Assembly (NCBI GenBank): GCA_038869515.1
Contig: JAWCQZ010000002.1
Coordinates: 62,001 to 126,000, forward strand
Reading direction: 5' to 3'
Origin: JAWCQZ01 sp038869515 [NCBI: Halobacteria archaeon]
Lineage (GTDB): Archaea > Halobacteriota > Syntropharchaeia > JACQPP01
DNA: 64,000 nt
Position numbers and translations under genes: made by a program. Shown piece by piece: positions 1 through 7,216 of this stretch. Positions within the stretch are counted from its first letter, which is position 1. Every line of letters begins with the position of its first letter. The notes beneath the pieces are model-generated. The model had not been told where the DNA came from. It saw nothing but the letters and a program-made list of their open reading frames with translations, and did no database searches.

Positions 1-1465
1 CGTCCACGTATCCCGCCGCGGCCGCCCTCTCCGCCCGGATGTGGGGGCGGATGGCCTCCGCCAGCATGTCCACGGTCTTCGCCGCCTCCTCCTTCGACTT
101 CGCCTGGGCCAGTTTGTCCCGGGCGAAGATGGCGACCATCCCCTCCGGACCCATGACGCTGATTTCGGCCCCCGGCCACGCCAGGAGGAGATCGGGGTCG
201 TAAGCGCGGCCGCACATCGCGTAGTAGGCCGCCCCGTAGCACTTTCGGATGATGATGGACATCTTGGGGACCGTCGCCTCCGACACCGCGTGGACCAGTT
301 TCGCCCCGTGGCGGATGATGCCCGACTGCTCCGCCTTCGAGCCCACCATGAATCCCGGCACGTCGCTGAGGAAGAGGAGCGGGATGTTGAAGGCGTCGCA
401 GAGCCAGATGAAGCGCGCCGCCTTGTCGGCGGCGTTGATGTCGATCGCCCCCGCGTAGAACATCGGGTTGCTGGCGATGATGCCGACCGAGTAGCCCCCG
501 ACGCGGCCGAGGGAGGTGATGACGCTCCGTCCCCACTTGGGTTTGATCTCGAAAGTCTTTCCCTCGTCAACGATGAGATTGACGACCCTGTGCATGTCGT
601 AGGCGGTGCGGGCCGAGTCGGGGAGGACGTTCAGGATTTCGTCCCCCATGAGCGCCTTCGGGTCGCCGCTCCAGGGGGCCCGGGGGGGCAACTCCCGGTT
701 GTTGGAGGGGAAGTAGGAGAGGTATTCGCGGACGGCCCGGATGCAGGCGGGGTCATCCTCCACCTCGAGGTCCCCGACGCCGCTCACCTCGCAGTGGACC
801 TTGGAGCCCCCGAGGGCGTCTTCGGTGAGGTCCTCGCCGGTGACCATCTTGACCAGCGCGGGGCCGGCGAGCCCCATCGAGGAGCGCCCCTTCACCATCG
901 GGATGAAATCGGAGAGGCCGGGGATGTAGGCGGTCCCGGCGAAGCCGGGGCCCATCATCGCCGCGACGAGGGGGACGACGCCCGACATGAGCGACTCCTC
1001 CTTGAAGAGGTAGCCCGAGTCGGCGAAGCGGGTCGCCCCGGGCCCCCCGAAGCCCCCCGCGCTGGTGTCGATGCGCGCGCCGCCGCTGTCAATGAGCCAG
1101 ACCATCGGGAACCCCATCTGGAGGGCGAGGGCCCGGATGCGGGCGACCTTCATCTCGCTCGTGATGCCGATGGAGCCCCCCTTGACGGTGAAGTCGTAGG
1201 CCGCGACCCCGGCCCAGCGGCCGTCCACCTTGCCGTAGCCGGTGACGCAGCCATCGGCGGGGACGAGTTCTCTGGTCCCGAACTCGCTCCCGAGGATGCC
1301 GGTCTCGATGAAGGTCCCGGGGTCGAAGAGGAGGTCGAGCCGCTCCCGGACGGTCAGTTTGCCGCGGTCGTGCTGCTTCCTGACCCGCTCCCCGCCGCCC
1401 ATCTGCCGGACCCTGGCGCGGGAGGCCGCGAGCTTGTCGGCCTCCGATTTCATCTTGTCGCCCAT
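1..1465 (-). CDS. pccB: Acyl-CoA carboxylase carboxyltransferase subunit (partial)
   Basis: Carboxyltransferase of a biotin-dependent acetyl-/propionyl-CoA carboxylase; it moves carboxyl from carboxybiotin to the acyl-CoA in the cytoplasm. About 488 codons are present and the C-terminus runs off the window edge, so roughly the last 30 residues are missing. The N-half carries a glycine-rich crotonase-type segment (IDSGGARIDTSAGGFGG) and the C-half the second oxyanion-hole region (SDVPGFMVGSKAEQSGII) followed by GAAYYAMCGR. The start is ATG at 1465 (MGDKMKSEADK). It lies 87 nt after the biotin carboxylase and belongs to the mdh-bccP-pccA-pccB series. Whether acetyl-CoA or propionyl-CoA is preferred cannot be read from the sequence. 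Confidence 0.93.
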   Translation of the reverse strand, partial: MGDKMKSEADKLAASRARVRQMGGGERVRKQHDRGKLTVRERLDLLFDPGTFIETGILGSEFGTRELVPADGCVTGYGKVDGRWAGVAAYDFTVKGGSIGITSEMKVARIRALALQMGFPMVWLIDSGGARIDTSAGGFGGPGATRFADSGYLFKEESLMSGVVPLVAAMMGPGFAGTAYIPGLSDFIPMVKGRSSMGLAGPALVKMVTGEDLTEDALGGSKVHCEVSGVGDLEVEDDPACIRAVREYLSYFPSNNRELPPRAPWSGDPKALMGDEILNVLPDSARTAYDMHRVVNLIVDEGKTFEIKPKWGRSVITSLGRVGGYSVGIIASNPMFYAGAIDINAADKAARFIWLCDAFNIPLLFLSDVPGFMVGSKAEQSGIIRHGAKLVHAVSEATVPKMSIIIRKCYGAAYYAMCGRAYDPDLLLAWPGAEISVMGPEGMVAIFARDKLAQAKSKEEAAKTVDMLAEAIRPHIRAERAAAAGYVD

Positions 1466-1552
1466 GAGGTCTCGTAGGAAAGTCCCCTCGGGCGGGAAAA
1501 ACCGAACGGGACTTCGGGCGGGGGAAACCGGGGAGGGAAGGGAGAAGCGGCC

Positions 1553-2989
1553 TCATTTCCGCATCGCCGCCGCCCTCAGCGCCTCGATGAAGTGAGTGGT
1601 GTAGTTCCCTCCCCGGAAGAGGTCGCTCCCCACCGCGTTCTTCAGGAATGGGATGTTGTGCTTCAGCCCCCCGATTTCGTACCTCTCCAGGGCCCCCGCC
1701 ATCCTCGAAATCGCGGTCTCCCGGTCGGGCCCGTGGACGATGAGTTTTGCGATGAGCGGGTCGTAGTGGGGGGTGAGGGCGTCCCCCTGCGTGTAGCCGG
1801 AATCCACCCGGACCCCCTCCCCGGAGGGCTCCCGGTAGGTGGCCAGCGGACCGGGGGAGGGGAAGAATCGCTCCGGGTCCTCCGCGTAGACCCGGCACTG
1901 GATGGCGTGGCCGGAGACCGGGAGGCGCGCCTCGTCGAGGGCGAGCAGCTCCCCGGCGGCGATGCGCAACTGCTGCTCGACCAGGTCAAGACGGTTTGAC
2001 TTTCGACCGCCTTCGGCTGCCGTCCGGCCTGCGGTGCTCGCCTTCGGCTGCGCTCCGCGGACGATTTCGGTCACCATCTCGGTCACCGGGTGCTCCACCT
2101 GCAGCCGGGTGTTGACCTCGAGGAAGTAGGGGTTCCGGTCCCCGTCCACCACGAACTCCACCGTCCCGGCGTTCTCGTACTTCGCGACCTTCGCAACCGC
2201 CCGGGCCGCCTCGCGGAGGCGCTGGCGCAGGGCGGGGGTCGCGAATGGGGAGGGCGACTCCTCGATGACCTTCTGGAACCGCCGCTGAACCGAGCACTCC
2301 CGCTCGACGAAGGTGACCACCTTGCCGGCGCGGTCGCCCAGGACCTGGACCTCGATGTGGTGGGGGTCGCGCAGGTACTTCTCCAGGTAGAGCCGGCCGT
2401 CCCCGAACGCCTGCTGCGCCCGCCGGGAGGCCTCGTCGAACGCCTTCGCGATGTCGGCCGGGGAGTCGACCCGCTTGGTCCCGATGCCCCCGCCCCCCGC
2501 CGAGGCTTTCAGGAGGACCGGGTAGCCGACCCGCTCCGCCTCCCGCGCCGCCTCGTCGGGGCCGGGGAGGATGGGGGTCCCCGGGGCCAGGGGGGCCCCG
2601 ACGCGCCGGGCGACCTCGCGGGCGCGCTCCTTGTCCCCCAGCGCCTCCATCGCCTCGGGCGACGGGCCGACGAATAGGATGGACTCCTCCCGGCAGCGGC
2701 GGGCGAACGTGGGGCGCTCCGAGAGGAAGCCGTAGCCGGGGTGGATGGCCTCGGCGCCCGCCTTCTTCGCGGCGGCGACGACCTTCTCGATGTCGAGGTA
2801 GGTCTCCCCGGGCGCGTTGCCTCCGAGGGGGACCGCCGCGTCCGCCTCCTTCACGTGGAGCGCCTTCGCGTCGACGTCGGAATGGAGCGCGACGGTCCGG
2901 ATGGAGAGGCGGCGGGCGGTGCGGATGACTCTGCGCGCGATCTCGCCTCGGTTTGCTACGAGCAGAGACCGGATGGGTTTGGACTCCAC
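1553..2989 (-). CDS. pccA: Biotin carboxylase subunit of acyl-CoA carboxylase, with an in-frame insert
   Basis: ATP-grasp biotin carboxylase that carboxylates the carrier protein using bicarbonate and ATP. Family landmarks are present: N-terminal SLLVANRGEIARRVIR, HPGYGFLSE near residue 83, the glycine-rich ATP loop KASAGGGGIGTKR, ERECSVQRRFQKVIEE, and the active-site strand NTRLQVEHPVTEMVT. The protein has 478 residues. Directly after EMVT, where the family reads on into G-[IV]-D-L-V, there is about 24 extra residues rich in Arg, Ala, Gly and Lys (nt 1990-2065) before LDLVEQQLRIA resumes. The insert sits in a normally invariant helix, so activity may be affected. The gene starts 4 nt after the carrier protein stop. 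Confidence 0.93.
   Translation of the reverse strand: MESKPIRSLLVANRGEIARRVIRTARRLSIRTVALHSDVDAKALHVKEADAAVPLGGNAPGETYLDIEKVVAAAKKAGAEAIHPGYGFLSERPTFARRCREESILFVGPSPEAMEALGDKERAREVARRVGAPLAPGTPILPGPDEAAREAERVGYPVLLKASAGGGGIGTKRVDSPADIAKAFDEASRRAQQAFGDGRLYLEKYLRDPHHIEVQVLGDRAGKVVTFVERECSVQRRFQKVIEESPSPFATPALRQRLREAARAVAKVAKYENAGTVEFVVDGDRNPYFLEVNTRLQVEHPVTEMVTEIVRGAQPKASTAGRTAAEGGRKSNRLDLVEQQLRIAAGELLALDEARLPVSGHAIQCRVYAEDPERFFPSPGPLATYREPSGEGVRVDSGYTQGDALTPHYDPLIAKLIVHGPDRETAISRMAGALERYEIGGLKHNIPFLKNAVGSDLFRGGNYTTHFIEALRAAAMRK
1990..2065. repeat. Repeat-bearing in-frame insertion in biotin carboxylase
   Basis: About 72 nt interrupts a conserved helix of the biotin carboxylase gene without breaking the frame. 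It contains the 13-mer CGCCTTCGGCTGC twice, at 2008-2020 and 2039-2051 (31-nt period), and a short inverted pair CGTCCG/CGGACG. The second biotin carboxylase at 10252-11847 has no such insertion at the homologous place (it reads EMVTGVDIVK), which fixes both edges. Origin as a small palindromic/selfish element is inference; an archaeal bulge-helix-bulge mRNA intron is an alternative that cannot be excluded here. Confidence 0.7.
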
Positions 2990-2993
2990 GGCG

Positions 2994-3209
2994 TCATTCG
3001 ATGACGAACATCACGGCCTCTTCCACCACGTTCCCCCCTTCCTGGATTTTGACCTCCTTGATGGTCCCCGCCGCGGGGGACTCCACGGGAATTTCCATCT
3101 TCATGGATTCGAGGATGGTGAGGGTCTCGCCCGCCTTGACCGCCTGACCGGGTTTCACCAGGACTTTCCAGACATTGGCGGTGATGGGGGATTTGACCTC
3201 GGTGGCCAT
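2994..3209 (-). CDS. bccP: Biotin carboxyl carrier protein
   Basis: A 71-residue biotinyl/lipoyl-type carrier domain with nothing else attached. It carries the biotinylation motif ESMKME with the acceptor lysine at about residue 37, placed on the hairpin of the usual flattened beta-barrel, with the symmetric repeats VLVKPGQAVKAG and VKIQEGGNVVEE on either side. It shuttles carboxybiotin between the biotin carboxylase encoded 4 nt downstream and the carboxyltransferase after that. The upstream malate dehydrogenase gene ends one nucleotide before its start codon. A biotin ligase capable of loading it is encoded at 14978-15691. Confidence 0.95.
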   Translation of the reverse strand: MATEVKSPITANVWKVLVKPGQAVKAGETLTILESMKMEIPVESPAAGTIKEVKIQEGGNVVEEAVMFVIE

Positions 3210-3210
3210 G

Positions 3211-4125
3211 CTACGCCCCCGCGGGCGCCCGGGCCTGCGGCGCTTCCAAGTCGCGGATGACCGCCTTGAGCGCCTCAGCCGACGCCTGGAGGGCCTTCAT
3301 CTCGTCGGGCGGGAGCCTCTTCTCGACCACCGTTACCAGCCCCCTGCGGCCAAGGACGCAGGGGACGCTCAGGGCGACGCCGGAGAGGCCGTATTCGCCC
3401 CGGAGGAGGACGCTCGTCACGGTCTCCTCCCTCCGGTCCTGGACCACGGTCCGGACCATGAGGGCGATGACGGTGCCCGGGGTCGTGGTGGTCGCCCCCT
3501 TCCGCTTGATGACCTCCATCGCGCGCTCCCGGAGCTTCGGGACGACCTCGTTCCACGGGACCCCGACGCCACTCACCTTGCTCAGGCTCCTGGAGGGGAA
3601 CATCGTGTCCCCGTGCTCCCCGAGGACGACCGGGTCGGCCCGCTTCGCCCCCATGGCCAGGAGAATTCCCTTGAGGCGCGCGGTGTCGTGGACGGTCCCC
3701 ATGCCGATGGCGCGCTCCCGGGGCCAGCCGTGGGCGGTCACCGCCCGGTAGAGCAGGATGTCGACGGGGTTCGCCACCATGAGGAGGACCGCGCCGGGGC
3801 AGTTCGCCTTGAGCCCCGCCATGATTTTGGCGAGGATTCCGTCGTTGGTCTTGACGAGGTCGAGGCGGCTCATGCCGGGCTTCCGGGGGACCCCCGCGGT
3901 GACGACGACGATGTCGGAGCCCTTCAGGAGCCCGTAGTCGGAGCCTCCGACCACCTTCACCGGCTTCCCGAGGGCGGCGGCGGCCGACTCCATGTCGAGC
4001 GCCTCCCCTTCCGCGAGGTCGTGGAGGATGTCCACGATGGCCATCTCGTCCGGATCCGTCAGGTAGAGGCAGGCGAGGGCCGCCGTGGAGCCGAGCCTGC
4101 CTGCGCCGACGAATCCCAGTTTCAT
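3211..4125 (-). CDS. mdh: Malate dehydrogenase (LDH/MDH superfamily)
   Basis: NAD-dependent malate/lactate dehydrogenase of 304 residues. An N-terminal Rossmann loop (GFVGAGRLGSTAA) is followed by an acidic residue ending strand 2 (IVDI), which favours NAD over NADP. The mobile loop reads TAGVPRKPGMSR; arginine at the specificity position is the malate-type residue (lactate enzymes have glutamine). The proton-relay histidine is in GEHGDTMFP. The family's GT-x-LDTAR segment reads GTVHDTARLK. It is the first gene of the carboxylase operon and is expressed from a TATA box shared with Trm1 on the other strand. Coupling to the carboxylase suggests TCA or anaplerotic carbon flow; that link is inference. 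Confidence 0.9.
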   Translation of the reverse strand: MKLGFVGAGRLGSTAALACLYLTDPDEMAIVDILHDLAEGEALDMESAAAALGKPVKVVGGSDYGLLKGSDIVVVTAGVPRKPGMSRLDLVKTNDGILAKIMAGLKANCPGAVLLMVANPVDILLYRAVTAHGWPRERAIGMGTVHDTARLKGILLAMGAKRADPVVLGEHGDTMFPSRSLSKVSGVGVPWNEVVPKLRERAMEVIKRKGATTTTPGTVIALMVRTVVQDRREETVTSVLLRGEYGLSGVALSVPCVLGRRGLVTVVEKRLPPDEMKALQASAEALKAVIRDLEAPQARAPAGA

Positions 4126-4146
4126 GGGACCGAGATGCCGAGTCGC

Positions 4147-4153
4147 CTTTTAA
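4147..4153. promoter_or_regulatory. Bidirectional TATA box between mdh and trm1
   Basis: The sequence CTTTTAA lies midway between the two divergent start codons, about 25 nt from each (4125 minus, 4175 plus). Archaeal TATA boxes sit about 25 nt before the transcription start, so both mRNAs would begin at or next to their start codons. Confidence 0.6.
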
Positions 4154-4174
4154 CCCTTATGCCGCAGACAGTCC

Positions 4175-5257
4175 ATGGCCCGGCTGGTCCGTGAGGGCGA
4201 GGTCGCCGTGGAGGTCCCCGAGAAGGTCTTCTACAACCCCAAAATGGAGGTCAACCGGGACCTCTCGGTGGCGCTCCTGAAGATTGCCAGGCCGGAGCTC
4301 CGGGACTACGTGGACGCGACGGCGGCCACCGGCGTCCTGGGGCTCCGGGTGGCGAAGGAGACCCGCCAGAAGGGGCTCGTCCTCAACGACGTGAACCCGC
4401 GGGCCGCGCGGCTCCTGCGGAGGAACGCGAAGCGGAACCGCGTGGCGTGCGAGGTTCGGAATGAGAACGCCAACGTGCTCTTCCACGGCCGCCGCTTCGA
4501 CGGGGTGGACCTCGACCCCTTCGGGAGCCCCGCTCCGTTTTTGGACGGTGCGGCCCGCTCCGCCCTCCGCTTCCTGGCGGTCACGGCGACCGACCGGGCG
4601 GTGCTCTGCGGGAGCCACCCCGCGGGGCCGAGGAACTACGGCGCGGCGACGCTGCTCACCGAGGACCACCCCGAGGTGGGCCTCCGGGTCCTCGCGGGGT
4701 CGGTCCTCCGCCACCTCGCCCTCCACGACAAGGGCGGGACCCTCCTCTTCTCGGTCTCCCACGCCCACTTCTACCGGCTCTGGCTGAAAGTGAAGGAGTC
4801 GGCTGCGGCGGGAGACCGGGCGCTGGAGAGCCTCGGGTTCATTTCGCGGTGCGCCTGCGGGTTCCGGGGGGTTCACCCCGGCCTCGCCCCGCCCCTGCCG
4901 GAGAGGTGCCCGGAGTGCGGAAAGCGAGCGAGGCGGGCGGGGCCCCTCCACCTCGGAGGGCTCGCGGACCGGAGGCTCGCCGCGAGGCTCGCGAGGTTCC
5001 TCGACGGACGGGAGTGGCCCCACGCCCCCGCGGAGGCGCGCCTCGCGGCCCGGAGCGCGGAGGAGGTCGAGGCGGTCGGTTACTACGAGTTCCACCCCCT
5101 CTGCCGGGAGGCGGGGGTCGAGCCGCCACCGCTGGAGGAGTTCCTGGAGACGCTGCGGGGGCGGGGCTACCGGGCGAGCCGGACGGTCTTTTCGGGGACC
5201 GGGCTCAAGAGCGACGCTTCGAAACGCGAGCTGGTCGAGGCGCTGAAATCCTTCTGA
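4175..5257 (+). CDS. trm1: tRNA (guanine26-N2)-dimethyltransferase
   Basis: SAM-dependent enzyme that dimethylates G26 of tRNA in archaea and eukaryotes. At 360 residues it is close to archaeal family length. N-terminal EKVFYNPKMEVNRDLSV is the family signature, followed by the methyltransferase core DATAATGVLGLRVAKE and the catalytic DLDPFGSPAPFL. A downstream NYGA motif and a C-terminal zinc site (CACGF with CPECGK) complete the architecture. The segment before NYGA reads CGSHPAGPR, somewhat different from the more usual CGAYP form. Its 3' end overlaps the convergent HTH-HisI gene by 53 nt. Confidence 0.95.
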   Translation: MARLVREGEVAVEVPEKVFYNPKMEVNRDLSVALLKIARPELRDYVDATAATGVLGLRVAKETRQKGLVLNDVNPRAARLLRRNAKRNRVACEVRNENANVLFHGRRFDGVDLDPFGSPAPFLDGAARSALRFLAVTATDRAVLCGSHPAGPRNYGAATLLTEDHPEVGLRVLAGSVLRHLALHDKGGTLLFSVSHAHFYRLWLKVKESAAAGDRALESLGFISRCACGFRGVHPGLAPPLPERCPECGKRARRAGPLHLGGLADRRLAARLARFLDGREWPHAPAEARLAARSAEEVEAVGYYEFHPLCREAGVEPPPLEEFLETLRGRGYRASRTVFSGTGLKSDASKRELVEALKSF

Positions 5258-5798
5258 AGGCCCCACCTCTGCCGATTTCGCGGAAGAAGCAACTCTCCTC
5301 CATCGTGTGGCACGCGGGCCCGAGGGGCTCGACGTCGAGGAGGAGGCAGTCGTTGTCACAGTCCACCCGCGCGCGCTTCACCACCTGGAAGTGGCCGCTG
5401 GTCTCGCCCTTGACCCAGAGCTGGTTCCGGGAGCGGGAGAAGAAGGTCGCCTTGCCCGTCTCCAGAGTCAGAGCCGCCGCCTTCCGGTCCATGAAAGCCA
5501 CCATGAGGATGTCGCCCAGGAGCCAGTCCCGGAGGACCGCGGTGGCGAGAGGTTTGCAGGCGAGTTGCGCGGCCACGGCCCTGGCCTTCGCCGGGGGGAG
5601 GCGGAACGGGGCGCGGTCGATGTCGAGCCGCGCCGCCCGCCCCGAGCCCGACACGCGGAGGACCTTCCGCCGCCGGAGGTCGCGGACGCGCCTCCAGAGG
5701 GTCCCGTAGGAGACGCCGAGCCCGGCCGCGAGGGTCCGGGCCGAGGCGGGCTCGGCCCGGAGGGCGCGGACGATTTTTTGGTCCAGATTTTGAATCAT
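5205..5798 (-). CDS. hisI: Phosphoribosyl-AMP cyclohydrolase fused to an N-terminal HTH
   Basis: Residues about 90-175 form a full HisI domain: DILMVAFMDRKAAALTLETG, FFSRSRNQLWVKGETSG, the metal-binding VDCDNDCLLL and GPACHTMEESCFF, so this is the third step of histidine synthesis (ring opening of PR-AMP). Residues 1-60 are a helix-turn-helix of the Lrp/ArsR kind (NLDQKIVRALRAEP, ASARTLAAGLGVSYGTLWRR). HisI is normally stand-alone or fused to HisE; a DNA-binding-type N-terminus is unusual. No other his gene lies nearby. A TATA element 27 nt upstream supports the start at 5798. The last 20 residues lie antisense to the end of trm1. Confidence 0.88.
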   Translation of the reverse strand: MIQNLDQKIVRALRAEPASARTLAAGLGVSYGTLWRRVRDLRRRKVLRVSGSGRAARLDIDRAPFRLPPAKARAVAAQLACKPLATAVLRDWLLGDILMVAFMDRKAAALTLETGKATFFSRSRNQLWVKGETSGHFQVVKRARVDCDNDCLLLDVEPLGPACHTMEESCFFREIGRGGAFRRISAPRPARVSKRRS

Positions 5799-5820
5799 TC
5801 AGGGGCCCGAGGGCGGCCGG

Positions 5821-5829
5821 GGATATGAA
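5821..5829 (-). promoter_or_regulatory. TATA box of the HTH-HisI gene
   Basis: On the minus strand the sequence reads TTCATATCC, centred about 27 nt before the ATG at 5798, implying a leaderless transcript. Confidence 0.5.
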
Positions 5830-5879
5830 GGTGACGGGCCCGATTGACTCCTATCATTTTTATGCAAGGAAATTATGGC

Positions 5880-5931
5880 GCGGAACCCTGCCCTCCGCTC
5901 GCGCTTCGCGCTCGCTTCGGGCGGGTTCCGC
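5880..5931. repeat. GCGGAACCC...GGGTTCCGC hairpin element, copy 1
   Basis: Perfect 9-bp outer arms (GCGGAACCC / GGGTTCCGC), then GCCC/GGGC, enclose a loop rich in CGCTCG. The reverse complement of a second element at 16397-16436 has the same arms and the same CTCGCTTC loop motif, so the two form a family with variable loops. Confidence 0.65.
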
Positions 5932-6136
5932 GAGGGCCGACCCCGGGGACCCCGTTGTGCGGAGGGGGGCCCCGGGCTCTTCGAGCCCCTCTGGTACATC
6001 CTCCTGCTCGTTGCCACCCGGACCCTCTCCCCGGCGCTGGTGACAGCATTCGCCGCCCTGCCGGGCCTCACCCTGCTGATGGAGGTCCGATTCGCGGCCG
6101 GAAAACCTCTTTTCCCGCAAGCTCCGTCCTGACTCC

Positions 6137-7216
6137 ATGGTCCGTATCCTGGTCCTCGGCGGCGCCGGTGAGATGGGCAAGCGGGTCGTGGACGAACTCA
6201 TCCAGATGTCGAGGGCCGAGGTGGCCATCGGCGACGCCCGGGAGGAGGCGGCGCGCCAGGTGGCCGCCAAATACCCGGGCCGCGCCTCGGCCCTGAAGGT
6301 GGACGCCCTCGACACGGCGGGCCTCGCGAAGGCGATGGGCGACGCCGACGTCTCGGTGAACTGCGTCGGCCCCCACTACCGGTTCGCGGTCCCCATCGCA
6401 AGGGCCGCCCTGAAGGCGGGCGCGGTCCTCACCGACATCTGCGACGACTTCGAGCCCGCCATGGAACTGCTGGCCATGGACGGAGAGGCCCGGAAGGCGA
6501 AGGCGGCCGTCGTCACCGGCGTGGGCTGGACTCCGGGGCTCTCCAACCTCTTCGCCCGCCTCGGGACCGAGGAGGTCCCCGGGGCCCGGGAGGCCCGCAT
6601 CGCCTGGACCGGGGACGGCAACGCCGAGGGGCTCGCGGTCATCGAGCACATGCTCACCATCATCACCGGGGATGTCGCCTCCTACCGGGACGGAAAACTG
6701 GTGAAGGTCCCCGCCATGGGAGGCGCCGAGCGGCTCGACTTCCCGGAACCCGTCGGCCGGGCCACGGTCTACGATGTGGGCCATCCCGAGCCGGTCACGG
6801 TCCCGAAGTTCCTGCCCCAGCTGCGAACGGTCACCCTGAAGGGGGGCATCGTCCCGGCCTGGAGCAACGGCTTCCTCCGGCTCCTGGCCTCCCTGGGGAT
6901 GACCCGGACTCCGGAGAAGAGGAAGCGGCTCTCGAAGCGCATCCACGGTCTGGCCCACTGGGGACCCTTCCGGCGGAGCCTCTCCAAGGTCACCCTCTCC
7001 ACCCTCCGAGTCGAGGTCCGGGGCGACGGGGCCTCCAAGGCCTACACCGCCATCGACGTCATGGACCGGCTGACCGGAATCCCGTGCGCCGTGGGGGCCC
7101 TGCGGCTGGCTGCGAAGCGGGGCGAGCCCGGCGTCTTCGCCCCCGAGGGCTACTTCGAGCCCCGGCCCTTCCTGGAAGAGGTGGCCCGCCGGGGAGTGAA
7201 GCTGGGTGGCCTCTGA
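6137..7216 (+). CDS. Saccharopine dehydrogenase-like NAD(P)-binding protein
   Basis: A 359-residue protein with an N-terminal Rossmann motif (ILVLGGAGEMGKRVVDEL) and the saccharopine-dehydrogenase-like layout: the strand-4 segment VSVNCVGPHYRFAVPIARAA, DICDDFEPAMELL, and GVGWTPGLSNLFAR. Relatives include lysine/saccharopine reductases and uncharacterised trans-acting oxidoreductases, so the substrate is open. The M28 peptidase gene begins inside its last codons (11-nt overlap), followed directly by a PAP2 phosphatase, so the three form an operon. That context does not match lysine synthesis. No clear TATA box was seen. Confidence 0.8.
   Translation: MVRILVLGGAGEMGKRVVDELIQMSRAEVAIGDAREEAARQVAAKYPGRASALKVDALDTAGLAKAMGDADVSVNCVGPHYRFAVPIARAALKAGAVLTDICDDFEPAMELLAMDGEARKAKAAVVTGVGWTPGLSNLFARLGTEEVPGAREARIAWTGDGNAEGLAVIEHMLTIITGDVASYRDGKLVKVPAMGGAERLDFPEPVGRATVYDVGHPEPVTVPKFLPQLRTVTLKGGIVPAWSNGFLRLLASLGMTRTPEKRKRLSKRIHGLAHWGPFRRSLSKVTLSTLRVEVRGDGASKAYTAIDVMDRLTGIPCAVGALRLAAKRGEPGVFAPEGYFEPRPFLEEVARRGVKLGGL

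Larger units (their letters stand above)
5799..6136. other. Intergenic stretch with a hairpin and a doubtful small frame
   Basis: These 338 nt hold the hisI promoter, the palindrome at 5880-5931, and an 85-codon plus-strand frame (5875-6132) whose C-half is hydrophobic (WYILLLVATRTLSPALV). That frame begins by reading through the palindrome, as the leader of the 15701-16486 protein also does, so it may be a decayed or accidental frame. A TTTTTATG tract at about 5855 is TATA-like but too close to the ATG at 5875 for standard spacing. I do not call a gene here. Confidence 0.4.

Noticed and set aside
2008-2051. The 13-mer repeats in the biotin carboxylase gene as the start of a CRISPR array
   Set aside because: Only two short copies inside an open coding frame; no array of regularly spaced repeats and no cas gene in the window.
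5875-6132. 85-codon plus-strand frame with a hydrophobic C-terminus
   Set aside because: It begins inside a hairpin repeat, has poor promoter spacing and no similarity; recorded under the intergenic stretch instead of as a gene.
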